The translations under genes and the position numbers were made by a program. From the NCBI GenBank assembly GCA_017506865.1, contig JAFCMP010000001.1:62001-126000 (forward strand): DNA of 64,000 nucleotides, written 5' to 3'. Below are positions 9,410-19,205 of the stretch, piece after piece. Each line of letters starts with the position of its first letter. Position 1 is the stretch's first letter. Source of the stretch: Tribonema minus (lineage: Eukaryota > Sar > Xanthophyceae > Tribonematales > Tribonemataceae). The notes under the pieces were generated by a model. That model was not told the DNA's origin and did not search any database. It was given only the letters and a program-made list of their open reading frames with translations.

Positions 9410-9523
9410 TGGGAGCTCGCGCCTTCCGCCCGTCGACCCGATGTGTCACGGCGTCACATAAAACGGCCCCGGCGGAGCGACGCCGTCCCCCCATCCTACG
9501 GCGCACCCCGGACGTCGGCACTC

Positions 9524-11248
9524 ATGAACTCGGAGCACGCGCGGCCGCGCCGGGACGTCGCAGGGAGCGGATACGGAAGGGAGGGCGGTCGCGCCTCGTC
9601 GTCCGGCTCCGGCCCCGGCGCCGCTTCGGCGTCGACGTCCTCGCCGCCGTCCGAATCCGCAGCCGCGGCCCCCGTGCCCGTCGCCGTCGCGGTGTCGGTC
9701 TCCGCGAGGCCGCGGTCCGTCGCGGCGCCGACGCCCCGCCGAGCCCCCGCGGCTCTCGCCGCCGGTCCCGAGTCCGGTCCCGTCTCCGCGTCTTCTTCCG
9801 CGTCCGCTCCCGCCCCGTCGACGTCCCCGTCCGACGACCCCGGGGCGGCGGCGGACGGCTGCGCCCCGGGGTCGTCGGACGGCTGCTGCATCTGCCTCTC
9901 CGGCACCCCCCCCGACGGAGCCCCGGGGCTCGTCCGCACCTCCTGCGCCCACGCCTACCACCTCGGATGCCTGCTGGGGTGGACCCAGGCCCAGAGCGGC
10001 AGGGGGGAGCGCCCCCGCTGCCCGATCTGCAGGGCGGGCCTGGTGCCCGCGACGGCGACCGCGCCGGAGGCGCCGGCGCCGGCGACGGGGGGAGATCCGT
10101 CTCCCTCGGACCTCTTCCCGCCTCCCCCCCCTTCCTCCCTGACCCCACCCTCCGCGACGACCGTCGCGGCCGCGCTAGAGCGGACCGCCCGTCTCGCCCG
10201 GGCGCTCGACGAGCGGTTCTACGCCCCCGCCGCCGCCGGCGCCGCCGGCGTCTCCGCCGGCGTCTCCGCCGAGGTCGTCGCGCACCCGTACCCGTACCCG
10301 GCGTACCTCGCGGGAGGAGGTGAGGCCTCCGGCGCTCCTCCCCCGTCGTCCCCCCGGTCGCCGCGGAGGCGCGTTCGCGTCTCACGGGCGGTTCGCGTCC
10401 CGTCCCCCTCCCCCCCTCCTCCCCCCCGGGCTCCCTTCTGCGACTTCGAGACCCTCGCCTCCTACGTCAGGAGGGGCGACCTCGCGGCGCTCGAGGGCGC
10501 CCTGACCGCGGACCCCCTGGCCGCCCGCCTCAGGGGAGCCGACGGCGCGACTCTGCTCCACCTGGCCGCGGTGACGGGGGACCCCGACGTCGTCAGGCGG
10601 CTGGCCGCGAAGGGCTGCGGCGTCAGGGCCCGCACCCGCTGGGGGTGCTCCCCCCTGCACGCGGCGGCGAGGTCGGGGGCGTCCGCCGCCGCGGCGTCCC
10701 TGCTGAGGCTGGGGGCGTCCCCGGACGACGCCGACCTCACGGGGGAGACCCCCCTGTTCGCGGCCGTGCGGAGGCAGGACCTCGCGACGGCGTCGCTGCT
10801 GCTGAGCGCCGGCGCGGACCCGGAGGCCGTCAACGCCGCCGGGACGACGGTCGTCCACGCCGCGGCGGGGAGGTGCAGGTGCCCCGCGCTGCTGGGGCGG
10901 CTCTCGGAGGGGTGGCCCGCCCTGGACCGCGTCGACTCCTCGGGGGAGACCGCCCTGCACGTCGCCTGCAGGGCGGGCAACGCCCCCTTCGTGTGGGCGC
11001 TGGGACACCGGTGTGCGATGCCCGTGAGGCGGACAAGTACTGGACAGCACTGTAGTCGCTCTTGTTTCCGTGCAATCGATACTTTTCGGTGTGCGATGCC
11101 CGTGCTGTGTCGACTCTCATACGTGTTTGCCTGCTGCCTCTGGTGCTCGCTCGTTGTGCGTGCTCGCTGGCATCTGGCAGATTGTGCTCGTGCACGCTTG
11201 GTCGTCTGCATCTGCCAGATCGTGCGTGCATGCTCGATTGTCTGCTGA
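9524..11248 (+). CDS. RING-finger plus ankyrin-repeat protein (candidate E3 ligase), 3' end altered
   Basis: ATG at 9524. Residues ~1-120 are low-complexity Ser/Ala/Pro. A RING-H2 finger follows: CCICLSGTPPDGAP, then TSCAHAYHLGCLLGW, then RPRCPICRAG, with the full C-x2-C...C-x-H-x2-H/C...C-x2-C set. After a second disordered stretch, five to six ankyrin repeats start near residue 310 (DGATLLHLAAVTGDPDVVRR, WGCSPLHAAARSGASAAAAS, TGETPLFAAVRRQDLATASL, SGETALHVACRAGNAPFVWA). RING proteins transfer ubiquitin; ankyrins choose the substrate. Ankyrin-rich families are typical of large DNA viruses. The last repeat runs at about 11,010 into the 78-bp repeat and the palindrome arm, so the final ~75 residues (MPVRRTSTGQHC onward) are repeat-encoded and the gene was probably truncated there. 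Confidence 0.75.
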   Translation: MNSEHARPRRDVAGSGYGREGGRASSSGSGPGAASASTSSPPSESAAAAPVPVAVAVSVSARPRSVAAPTPRRAPAALAAGPESGPVSASSSASAPAPSTSPSDDPGAAADGCAPGSSDGCCICLSGTPPDGAPGLVRTSCAHAYHLGCLLGWTQAQSGRGERPRCPICRAGLVPATATAPEAPAPATGGDPSPSDLFPPPPPSSLTPPSATTVAAALERTARLARALDERFYAPAAAGAAGVSAGVSAEVVAHPYPYPAYLAGGGEASGAPPPSSPRSPRRRVRVSRAVRVPSPSPPPPPRAPFCDFETLASYVRRGDLAALEGALTADPLAARLRGADGATLLHLAAVTGDPDVVRRLAAKGCGVRARTRWGCSPLHAAARSGASAAAASLLRLGASPDDADLTGETPLFAAVRRQDLATASLLLSAGADPEAVNAAGTTVVHAAAGRCRCPALLGRLSEGWPALDRVDSSGETALHVACRAGNAPFVWALGHRCAMPVRRTSTGQHCSRSCFRAIDTFRCAMPVLCRLSYVFACCLWCSLVVRARWHLADCARARLVVCICQIVRACSIVC

Positions 11249-12711
11249 CTCGGTGGTTTGCGCGTGCGTGCATGCTCGTCTGCGGACCTGCCTCGGTTCT
11301 TGTGGCGCACTGCATGCTGCCGTCGCCTCGCTCGCGTGCCATTGTGTCGGTGTGTCGGAAGGAGGTCCGGTCACGTCACAGTGACTGCGGTGGGTCGGCC
11401 GTGGGGGAACCTTGCCCCCGCTGTGCCCCTGCGACGCGCCCGCCGCGACCCCTCGGCGGTTCGACGGCGGGCGCGTCGCTCCCCAAATTGTGTGGCGCCT
11501 CGGGCACACCACGCCTCTCCCGCGCCCCATGACCACCCCCCGCCCCCCCCGCGTCGACGCGCGGACGGGCCTCGTCAGCGCCTACGACGTGCTGCGCCTG
11601 GCCAAACCCGGCCTGCGGTGCCACCCGAAGAAATGCCTCGACGCCCTGAGGCTGAGGTGCCCGGGGCTCGGGGCCGCGTGCTCGGATGTCCGCCTCGACG
11701 GCGGGGGCAACGTCACCCCCGCGGTCGACCTCGCGACGGCGGCGGACCTGATCCTGCTGGCGCCCCGCGCGAGCGATTCGGAGAGAGACGCCGCCGCGAG
11801 GGCCCTGTGCGACGCCTACGGGGCCCCGGAGGGGCTGGCGAAGGAGCTGATGCGGAGGCGCCGCGAGCGCAGGAGGGCGGGACCCGCCGCCGCCGCGGCG
11901 GCGGCGGTGGCGACGGCCGCGGCCGACTCGGAGAGCGCGGACGCGGATGCGGATGCGGAACCCTCTGTCGCAGTCGTCGCCGTCGCCGCCGCGGGCCCGA
12001 CGCCCGACGCGGAGGCCGCTCGAGCCCGCGAGTCGGCCGTCCGCGCCGCAGCCGCCGCCTCCCTCGCGGACCACCTGAGGGAGCTGGCCACGGCCGCTCA
12101 CTTCGCGGACATGAGCGCCCTCGAGGAAAGGCGCCGCGAGGAGAGGGCCCGGGCCAGGACGGAGAGGCTGCTGCTGGAGGAGAGGCTGGCGGCGGAGAGG
12201 AGGCGCGGGGGCTTGGGCCCCGCGGACGCCCCGGACGCCGAGGGCGACTCCGACGCCGCCGCGGCCGCCCCGGGCCCGCGGGACTTCCGCGACGAGATAC
12301 GCGCCGCCGCCTCCCGGCTGCACGTCCTTCGATAGTACGGAGATGTCAAAGTCGCTCGCGCGCCCGAGTGTCTCGTCGTCTGCCCGCTCACTATGTCCCC
12401 GGCGTCGCCACGGTCGGGGTCCACGCCACAGCAGAACCAGCGGTACCGGAAGGTGCCGACCGGCGATATCATCAGCGATTATATGAACAGCACTACCAGC
12501 AGCAACACACACCTATAGCAGCGCCGATGGTAACAGGAGCACCAGCAGATAAGCAGCATCAGCAGCACCAGTAGCACCAGCAGCATCAGCAGCATCATCT
12601 GCATCAGCAGCATCATCAATGGTCACAGCAGTACTATGAGCAGCAGCAGTACCAATACTAACAGCAGTATCAGCAGCACCAATTACCAGCAGTATCAGCG
12701 GCACCAATGCT
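11010..12711 (+). repeat. left arm of a ~5.2-kb palindrome
   Basis: This 1.7-kb arm is repeated in reverse complement at 14,521-16,222 (coordinates of matching bases add to 27,232). I found only a few differences: two neighbouring substitutions near 11,383 and one single-base indel near 11,107. Each arm holds one complete copy of the same gene. Confidence 0.9.
11529..12335 (+). CDS. hypothetical coiled-coil protein, left copy
   Basis: ATG at 11529, 268 aa; an identical-length copy lies inverted at 14897-15703. The N-terminal ~90 residues look folded: GLVSAYDVLRLAKPGLRCHP, CSDVRLDGGGNVTPAVDLAT, ADLILLAPRAS. The pattern (short helix, Gly-rich turn, TPxxDxxT, then LLxP) recalls a small unnamed module I have seen in giant-virus and protist proteins near KilA-N/Bro-type DNA-binding domains, but the link is weak. 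A basic patch (MRRRRERRR), an Ala-rich linker and a long charged coiled coil (EERRREERARARTERLLLEE) follow. Neither copy shows a frame break, unlike many neighbours, which fits selection, recent duplication or gene conversion. Confidence 0.5.
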   Translation: MTTPRPPRVDARTGLVSAYDVLRLAKPGLRCHPKKCLDALRLRCPGLGAACSDVRLDGGGNVTPAVDLATAADLILLAPRASDSERDAAARALCDAYGAPEGLAKELMRRRRERRRAGPAAAAAAAVATAAADSESADADADAEPSVAVVAVAAAGPTPDAEAARARESAVRAAAAASLADHLRELATAAHFADMSALEERRREERARARTERLLLEERLAAERRRGGLGPADAPDAEGDSDAAAAAPGPRDFRDEIRAAASRLHVLR

Positions 12712-13800
12712 AACAGCAGTACCATCAGCAATCAGCAGCACCAATGGCACCACCCAGTACCAGCAGCACCAGTGCTAACAGGAGTACCACCAGCATCAGC
12801 AACGGCACCACCCAGTACCAGCAGCATCAGCAGCACCAATGCTAACAGCAGTACCATCAGCATCAGCAGCAGACCAATGCTAACAGCAGTACCACCAGCA
12901 TCCGCAGCACCAATGGCACCACCCAGTACCAGCAGCACCAATGCTAACAGCAGTACCAACAGCACCAATGCTAACAGCAGTACCAGCAGCACCAATGCAT
13001 ACAGCAGTACCATCAGCATCCGCAGCACCAATGGCACCACCCAGTAACAGCAGCACCTATGCTAACAGCAGTACCAGCAGCACCAATGCTAACAGCAGTA
13101 CCAGCAGCACCAATGCTAACAGCAGTACCAGCAGCACCAATGCTAACAGCAGTACCGGCAGCACCAATGCTAACAGCAGTACCGGCAGCACCAATGCTAA
13201 CAGCAGTACCGGCAGCACCAATGCTAACAGCAGTACCGGCAGCACCAATGCTAACAGCAGTACCGGCAGCACCAATGCTAACAGCAGTATCGGCAGCACC
13301 AATGCTAACAGCAGTACCAGCAGCATCAGCAGAACCAATGGCACCACCCAGTACCAGCAGCACCAATGCTAACAGCAGTACCAGCAGCACCAATGCTAAC
13401 AGCAGTACCAGCAGCACCAATGCTAACAGCAGTACCGGCAGCACCAATGCTAACAGCAGTACCGGCAGCACCAATGCTAACAGCAGTACCGGCAGCACCA
13501 ATGCTAACAGCAGTACCGGCAGCACCAATGCTAACAGCAGTACCAGCAGCACCAATGCTAACAGCAGTACCGGCAGCACCAATGCTAACAGCAGTACCAG
13601 CAGCATCAGCAGAACCAATGGCACCACCCAGTACCAGCAGCACCAATGCTAACAGCAGTACCAGCAGCACAATGCTAACAGCAGTACCAGCAGCACCAAT
13701 GCTAACAGCAGTGCCAGCAGCACCAATGCTAACAGCAGTACCAGCAGCACCAATGCTAACAGCAGTACCAGCAGAATCAACACCACCCAGTACCAGCATA
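12712..13800 (+). repeat. 27-bp minisatellite array
   Basis: Tandem copies of a ~27-bp unit with core AACAGCAGTACCAGCAGCAC. Variant units carry CCGGCAGC for CCAGCAGC, and CACCACCCAGTACC interruptions recur every few hundred bases. Several frames stay open because the period is divisible by three; these are not genes. Confidence 0.9.
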
Positions 13801-13854
13801 ACAGCAGCGGGCTGGGCTGGCCTTCTGGCCTGGCCTGCACTGCAGCTGGTACCG

Positions 13855-14195
13855 GGTGGTGCTGATACTGGTGGTACTGGGTGGTGCTGATACTGCTGGT
13901 ACTGGGTTGCTGATACTGCTGGTACTGGGTGGTGCTGATACTGCTGGTACTGGGTGGTGCTGATACTGCTGGTACTGGGTGGTGCTGATACTGCTGGTAC
14001 TGGGTGGGTGGTGCTGATACTGCTGGTACTGGGTGGTGATACTGCTGGTACTGGGTGGTGCTGATACTGCTGGTACTGGGTGGGTGGTGCTGATACTGCT
14101 GGTACTGGGTGGTGATACTGCTGGTACTGGGTGGTGCTGATACTGCTGGTACTGGGTGGGTGGTGCTGATACTGCTGGTACTGGGTGGGTGGTGC
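13855..14195 (+). repeat. 25-bp minisatellite array in opposite orientation
   Basis: Tandem copies of a ~25-bp unit with core CTGATACTGCTGGTACTGGG. It is a relative of the CAGTACCAGCAG motif in the neighbouring arrays, read on the other strand, so the spacer of the palindrome is itself partly inverted. Positions 14,220-14,520 return to the first orientation. Confidence 0.85.
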
Positions 14196-14520
14196 AGTTG
14201 GTGCCCCTGATGCTGCTCTGCAGCATCAGAGGCACCAATGGCACCTCCCATTACCAGCAGTACCAGCAGCACCAATGGCACCACCCAATACCAGCGGTAC
14301 CAGCAACACCAATGGTACCGCCCATTACGTACCAGCAGCACCAATGGCACCACCCAGTACCAGCAGTACCAGCAGCACCAAAGGCACCACCAAGGACCAG
14401 CAGTATCAGCACCACCCAGTTCCAGCAGTTTCAGCAGTATCAGCACCACCCAGTACCACCAGTATCAGCACCACCCGGTACCAGCAGTACCATACCAATA
14501 CATACCATACCATAACCAGG

Positions 14521-16222
14521 GGCATTGGTGCCGCTGATACTGCTGGTAATTGGTGCTGCTGATACTGCTGTTAGTATTGGTACTGCTGCTGCTCATAGTA
14601 CTGCTGTGACCATTGATGATGCTGCTGATGCAGATGATGCTGCTGATGCTGCTGGTGCTACTGGTGCTGCTGATGCTGCTTATCTGCTGGTGCTCCTGTT
14701 ACCATCGGCGCTGCTATAGGTGTGTGTTGCTGCTGGTAGTGCTGTTCATATAATCGCTGATGATATCGCCGGTCGGCACCTTCCGGTACCGCTGGTTCTG
14801 CTGTGGCGTGGACCCCGACCGTGGCGACGCCGGGGACATAGTGAGCGGGCAGACGACGAGACACTCGGGCGCGCGAGCGACTTTGACATCTCCGTACTAT
14901 CGAAGGACGTGCAGCCGGGAGGCGGCGGCGCGTATCTCGTCGCGGAAGTCCCGCGGGCCCGGGGCGGCCGCGGCGGCGTCGGAGTCGCCCTCGGCGTCCG
15001 GGGCGTCCGCGGGGCCCAAGCCCCCGCGCCTCCTCTCCGCCGCCAGCCTCTCCTCCAGCAGCAGCCTCTCCGTCCTGGCCCGGGCCCTCTCCTCGCGGCG
15101 CCTTTCCTCGAGGGCGCTCATGTCCGCGAAGTGAGCGGCCGTGGCCAGCTCCCTCAGGTGGTCCGCGAGGGAGGCGGCGGCTGCGGCGCGGACGGCCGAC
15201 TCGCGGGCTCGAGCGGCCTCCGCGTCGGGCGTCGGGCCCGCGGCGGCGACGGCGACGACTGCGACAGAGGGTTCCGCATCCGCATCCGCGTCCGCGCTCT
15301 CCGAGTCGGCCGCGGCCGTCGCCACCGCCGCCGCCGCGGCGGCGGCGGGTCCCGCCCTCCTGCGCTCGCGGCGCCTCCGCATCAGCTCCTTCGCCAGCCC
15401 CTCCGGGGCCCCGTAGGCGTCGCACAGGGCCCTCGCGGCGGCGTCTCTCTCCGAATCGCTCGCGCGGGGCGCCAGCAGGATCAGGTCCGCCGCCGTCGCG
15501 AGGTCGACCGCGGGGGTGACGTTGCCCCCGCCGTCGAGGCGGACATCCGAGCACGCGGCCCCGAGCCCCGGGCACCTCAGCCTCAGGGCGTCGAGGCATT
15601 TCTTCGGGTGGCACCGCAGGCCGGGTTTGGCCAGGCGCAGCACGTCGTAGGCGCTGACGAGGCCCGTCCGCGCGTCGACGCGGGGGGGGCGGGGGGTGGT
15701 CATGGGGCGCGGGAGAGGCGTGGTGTGCCCGAGGCGCCACACAATTTGGGGAGCGACGCGCCCGCCGTCGAACCGCCGAGGGGTCGCGGCGGGCGCGTCG
15801 CAGGGGCACAGCGGGGGCAAGGTTCCCCCACGGCCGACCCACCGCAAACACTGTGACGTGACCGGACCTCCTTCCGACACACCGACACAATGGCACGCGA
15901 GCGAGGCGACGGCAGCATGCAGTGCGCCACAAGAACCGAGGCAGGTCCGCAGACGAGCATGCACGCACGCGCAAACCACCGAGTCAGCAGACAATCGAGC
16001 ATGCACGCACGATCTGGCAGATGCAGACGACCAAGCGTGCACGAGCACAATCTGCCAGATGCCAGCGAGCACGCACAACGAGCGAGCACCAGAGGCAGCA
16101 GGCAAACACGTATGAGAGTCGACAAGCACGGGCATCGCACACCGAAAAGTATCGATTGCACGGAAACAAGAGCGACTACAGTGCTGTCCAGTACTTGTCC
16201 GCCTCACGGGCATCGCACACCG
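14521..16222 (-). repeat. right arm of the ~5.2-kb palindrome
   Basis: Reverse complement of 11,010-12,711. Outward of it the 78-bp repeat continues for further units that the left side lacks. Confidence 0.9.
14897..15703 (-). CDS. hypothetical coiled-coil protein, right copy
   Basis: Mirror copy of 11529-12335: same length (268 aa), same start (ATG at 15703) and same stop, and no coding difference that I noticed inside the frame. Two substitutions lie ~140 bases upstream of the start. See the left copy for the domain description. Confidence 0.5.
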   Translation of the reverse strand: MTTPRPPRVDARTGLVSAYDVLRLAKPGLRCHPKKCLDALRLRCPGLGAACSDVRLDGGGNVTPAVDLATAADLILLAPRASDSERDAAARALCDAYGAPEGLAKELMRRRRERRRAGPAAAAAAAVATAAADSESADADADAEPSVAVVAVAAAGPTPDAEAARARESAVRAAAAASLADHLRELATAAHFADMSALEERRREERARARTERLLLEERLAAERRRGGLGPADAPDAEGDSDAAAAAPGPRDFRDEIRAAASRLHVLR

Positions 16223-16440
16223 GCAAGAATCGATTGCGAGGAAACAAGAGCGACTACAGTGCCGTCCAGTACTTGTCCGCCTCACGGGCACCGCACACCG
16301 GCAAGAATCGACTGCGAGGAAACAAGAGCGACTTCTGAGCGCTGTCCAGTACTTGTCCGCAGCACGGGCGTGGCACACCGAAAAGCATCGAGTGCACGAA
16401 AACAACAGCGACTTCTAAGAACTGTTCAGTACTTGTCCGG
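16128..16440 (+). repeat. 78-bp tandem repeat, four units
   Basis: Four diverging units of 78-80 bp share cores such as GAAACAAGAGCGACT and CAGTACTTGTCCG. One to one and a half units also sit at 11,010-11,095 in inverted orientation, next to the broken ankyrin gene. The last unit overlaps the 3' end of the LRR gene (stop at 16426). Confidence 0.8.
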
Positions 16441-17980
16441 GTCGGCGAAGACTAACCACAGTGACGCCGCCATGCCGACCGCGCACGCTGCGGCCGTCGC
16501 CAACACGACCAGCCACATGGACACGGAGGTCAAGCCGGAGCAGATGTATGCAACCAGGATCGCCGCGATGGAAACGGTGAGGGCCCCTATGGCCATGCCC
16601 AGCATAACCCGCTTTCTGTCGCCCCCCCTCCTGAGCATCTTCTCCGCATCGGAGTTGAAGTGGACGGCCAGGAGGCACTACACGATCGACCAGATAGAGC
16701 TGTAGAATGACACCTGCGACGAGACGAAGTAGAGCGCGAGCAAGGCCACGGGCGCGTCGCCGTGGTTCTGCAATGAGTCCGGGGTACTCACAGTGTCATC
16801 CGAGTCGGTGGGGTTGGCGAGGGACGAGTACCCCAGCGTCGCCAGCAGAGCCGCGGCCACGAGGACGGCGTTCAGCGTGTTGTTCACGTTGTCCGCTAGA
16901 GCCTCGCCGATTTTGTCGCAACCGGACACGTCGCCGTCGACGGTAGCCTTCACACTCACACGGGGCACGGCGCGGAGCTGGCCGCAATCTCGCAGTCGAA
17001 GAAGCCGCAGCGGACATGGACGCAGGTCGGGGACGATGTCCAGCTCCTCGCAGCCCGACAGATCCATTACGATCAGATTCTTGAATGTGACGAGAGCCCG
17101 CGATAGACGAGTAAGGCTGCAACAGCCACTTATATCTAGCACTCGCAGCTCCGTGCAACCCCACAAACGGAGCGATGTCAGCCCTGCCGCTCTGGCAGTC
17201 CTAACAGAAGCGACCTCCGTGCTGGTGCGATAGTCCTGCACGAACTGCCAATCGTCAACAGCGTCGTCGGGCTGCCTATCTTCATGCGACCACCAATGAC
17301 CGTTGGAGAAACGGCGTGGACGTAATTCGCGTGGCCAGAGGTGTGTGGTCAACACTTGAAGATTCTTGCACGCCTCCAAGTTTAGCGACGTCAGTGACCG
17401 CAGGCCATCGGTGCACATGCACGTCAGAAACATGCAGCATGACAGGTTGAGTGAGGTCAACGACGTCAGCCTGCCGAACGACCCGGGCAGACTCACGAGT
17501 GACCTGCACCCCTCCATATTGAGTGAGGTCAACGCTGTCAGGTCGCCGAATGAATATGGCAGAGTGCTCAGCAGCTCGCAATTTTGCAAGTCTAGGAAAG
17601 TCACCGCTGTCAGGGTGCCGAAGGACTCGGGCAGACTCCGGAGTGACGTGCACCGAGACAAGTCTAGGAAAGTCACCGCTGTCAGGGTGCCGAAGGACTC
17701 GGGCAGACTCCGGAGTGACTCGCACCCGAGACAAGTCGAGTGAAGTCAACGCTGTCAGGTTGCCGAATGACTCCGGCAGACAGGTCAGTGACCCACCCAA
17801 GTTGAGCGAACGCTTGGCCAGCCATTCCTCTGCCGTCGCCGTCGTTCCTACGAGCTCATTGAGCTCGAGCGCCTCCTCCTCTGAGAGGGCCGCCGCTCGC
17901 CCTGCCGCCGCGGCGCCCTGTGCACCGAGCGGAGGCAGCTGCCCCCCTTCGGCAGGAGCCTTCTGCGCGCCGCCAGTCAT
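16426..17980 (-). pseudogene. leucine-rich-repeat membrane protein, broken by a frameshift and a stop
   Basis: The first in-frame ATG (17980) opens MTGGAQKAPAEGGQ, followed by a Glu/Leu helix and LRRs of the plant-like type: LPESFGNLTALTSLDLS, LPYSFGDLTALTSLNMEG, LPGSFGRLTSLTSLNLSC and LRLWGCTELRVLDISGC. The C-terminus has four hydrophobic helices (NTLNAVLVAAALLATLG; VALLALYFVSSQVSFYSS; MLGMAIGALTVSIAAILVAY; MWLVVLATAAACAVGMAAS) in a layout like the PGG-type membrane domain of plant ankyrin proteins. Two lesions: an extra G near 17,728 compared with the next repeat (TCGGGTGCGAG against TCGGTGCACG) shifts the frame, and a TAG at 16680-16678 interrupts the membrane domain where TGG (Trp) would fit. 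LRR receptors usually sense ligands; function here is unknown. One or both lesions could be sequencing errors. Confidence 0.7.
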
Positions 17981-18619
17981 GTCGCTGTCCGATGATCGGC
18001 CTCGAGTGCCTCGGCGGAGCTGGTAGAGGCGACCAGGTCACGTAGTGGCGCAGGGAATGCAGATGTCAGGGCGCCACCGCGGCGGTCGCTCGTCGTGAAA
18101 GCGGAGGAGAAGGGCGATGCGCTATTCACCTCCGGCGTGAGCGGCGCATCGCTTCTGTCTCTGCGTTCGCCCGAGTGTTGGGACGCACGCTCCTACTGCG
18201 ATCGACTGCACGTGCACGAATGACCTGATCTCCGATCAGCATGCGGCGAGCCTCTGGCCTAGTGCTGCAGGGGGGGATGCGATGGCTGCTCACCTTCGCG
18301 ATCGAATTCGCTCCTCAGCCGCGGAGTCCGGGCTCGGATGCCTCCGCGCGCCCGCCGCCCTCTCGCCCTGCCGCACCGAGTCCCTGCCTCCCGGTCTCCG
18401 GGGGTCCCTCTCACCCCGCTCGCCCTCCTCCGTTTCGTGAAAGCGCCCTATCGATCGCGCGTGAGCAGATCCGCTCTGAAGCAATGTCTCTCCGCCGCCT
18501 CCTCCCCGCACGCGCCGCTGCGCCTGAAAGAAAACATGCGCGCTTCGCCAATTAAGGATATTGTGTCTTCTAGAACCGTTACTACAGATTCCGCCTCAAA
18601 TAAACGCATTCTCCTTCTC
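17981..18619. other. intergenic region, no supported gene
   Basis: The first part is upstream of the LRR gene. Frames seen between 18,241 and 18,673 are arginine/proline-rich and carry no recognisable domain. Confidence 0.5.
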
Positions 18620-19065
18620 GAAACGTTGTCGGGACACCGGGGGCGATTCTCCTCAGATCGAGGGGAGAGCTAAGACCCCCACCCATGGGTGGGGGTCTCC
18701 CGACTTTTGCCAGATGGTCTGGGTTGGCCGGAGGTGTCCCGACTACGATCCACGAACCCTAGTTACTTACACACGCACCCTAACCCTAGTCGGGACATCG
18801 GGGGCTGATTCAGTGAAATCGAGGGGAGAGCTAAGACCCCCACCCATGGGTGTGGGTCTCCCGACTTTTGCCAAACGGTCTGGGTTGGCCGGAGGTGTCC
18901 CGACTACGATAAAGTCTAGTTACACACACACCCCCAAACCCTAGTCGGGACACCGGGGGGTGATTCAGTGAAATCGAGGGGAGAGCTAAGGCCCCCACCC
19001 ATGGGTGGGGGTCTCCCGACTGTTGCCAGATGGTCTGGGTCGGCCTGAGGCGTCCCGACTAGGAC
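18620..19065. repeat. three copies of a hairpin (MITE-like) repeat
   Basis: Each ~125-bp copy starts near GTCGGGACACCGGGGG and ends near GAGGTGTCCCGACTA, which are complementary termini. The centre holds a near-perfect palindrome, CCCCCACCCATGGGTGGGGG. Copies begin near 18,630, 18,798 and 18,944, separated by short spacers with ACCCTAGTTA-type sequence. The whole unit can fold into one hairpin. It has no coding capacity. Confidence 0.8.
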
Positions 19066-19205
19066 CAGTGTTAATAAAGGGTTTCTCTCTTCGGGACGTG
19101 GGGTAGAGCAGAGACGGCTGCGTGCATGTATGCGTGCACGTGTGCGTGCATGTGTATTAGGGAGTGCGCGCGTTCGCGCGTCCGCGCCGCGCCCTGCGTC
19201 GCGGC

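Noticed and set aside
12712..13800. Long frames encoding repeated Ser-Asn-Ser-Ser-Thr or Leu-Thr-Ala-Val-Pro units
   Set aside because: Products of a 27-bp minisatellite that keeps several frames open on both strands; no sign of a gene.
12712..14520. CRISPR array
   Set aside because: Units are contiguous tandem repeats with no unique spacers, and the genome is eukaryotic.
18241..18673. Small plus-strand genes upstream of the hairpin repeats
   Set aside because: Arg/Pro-rich, overlapping in several frames, no conserved features.
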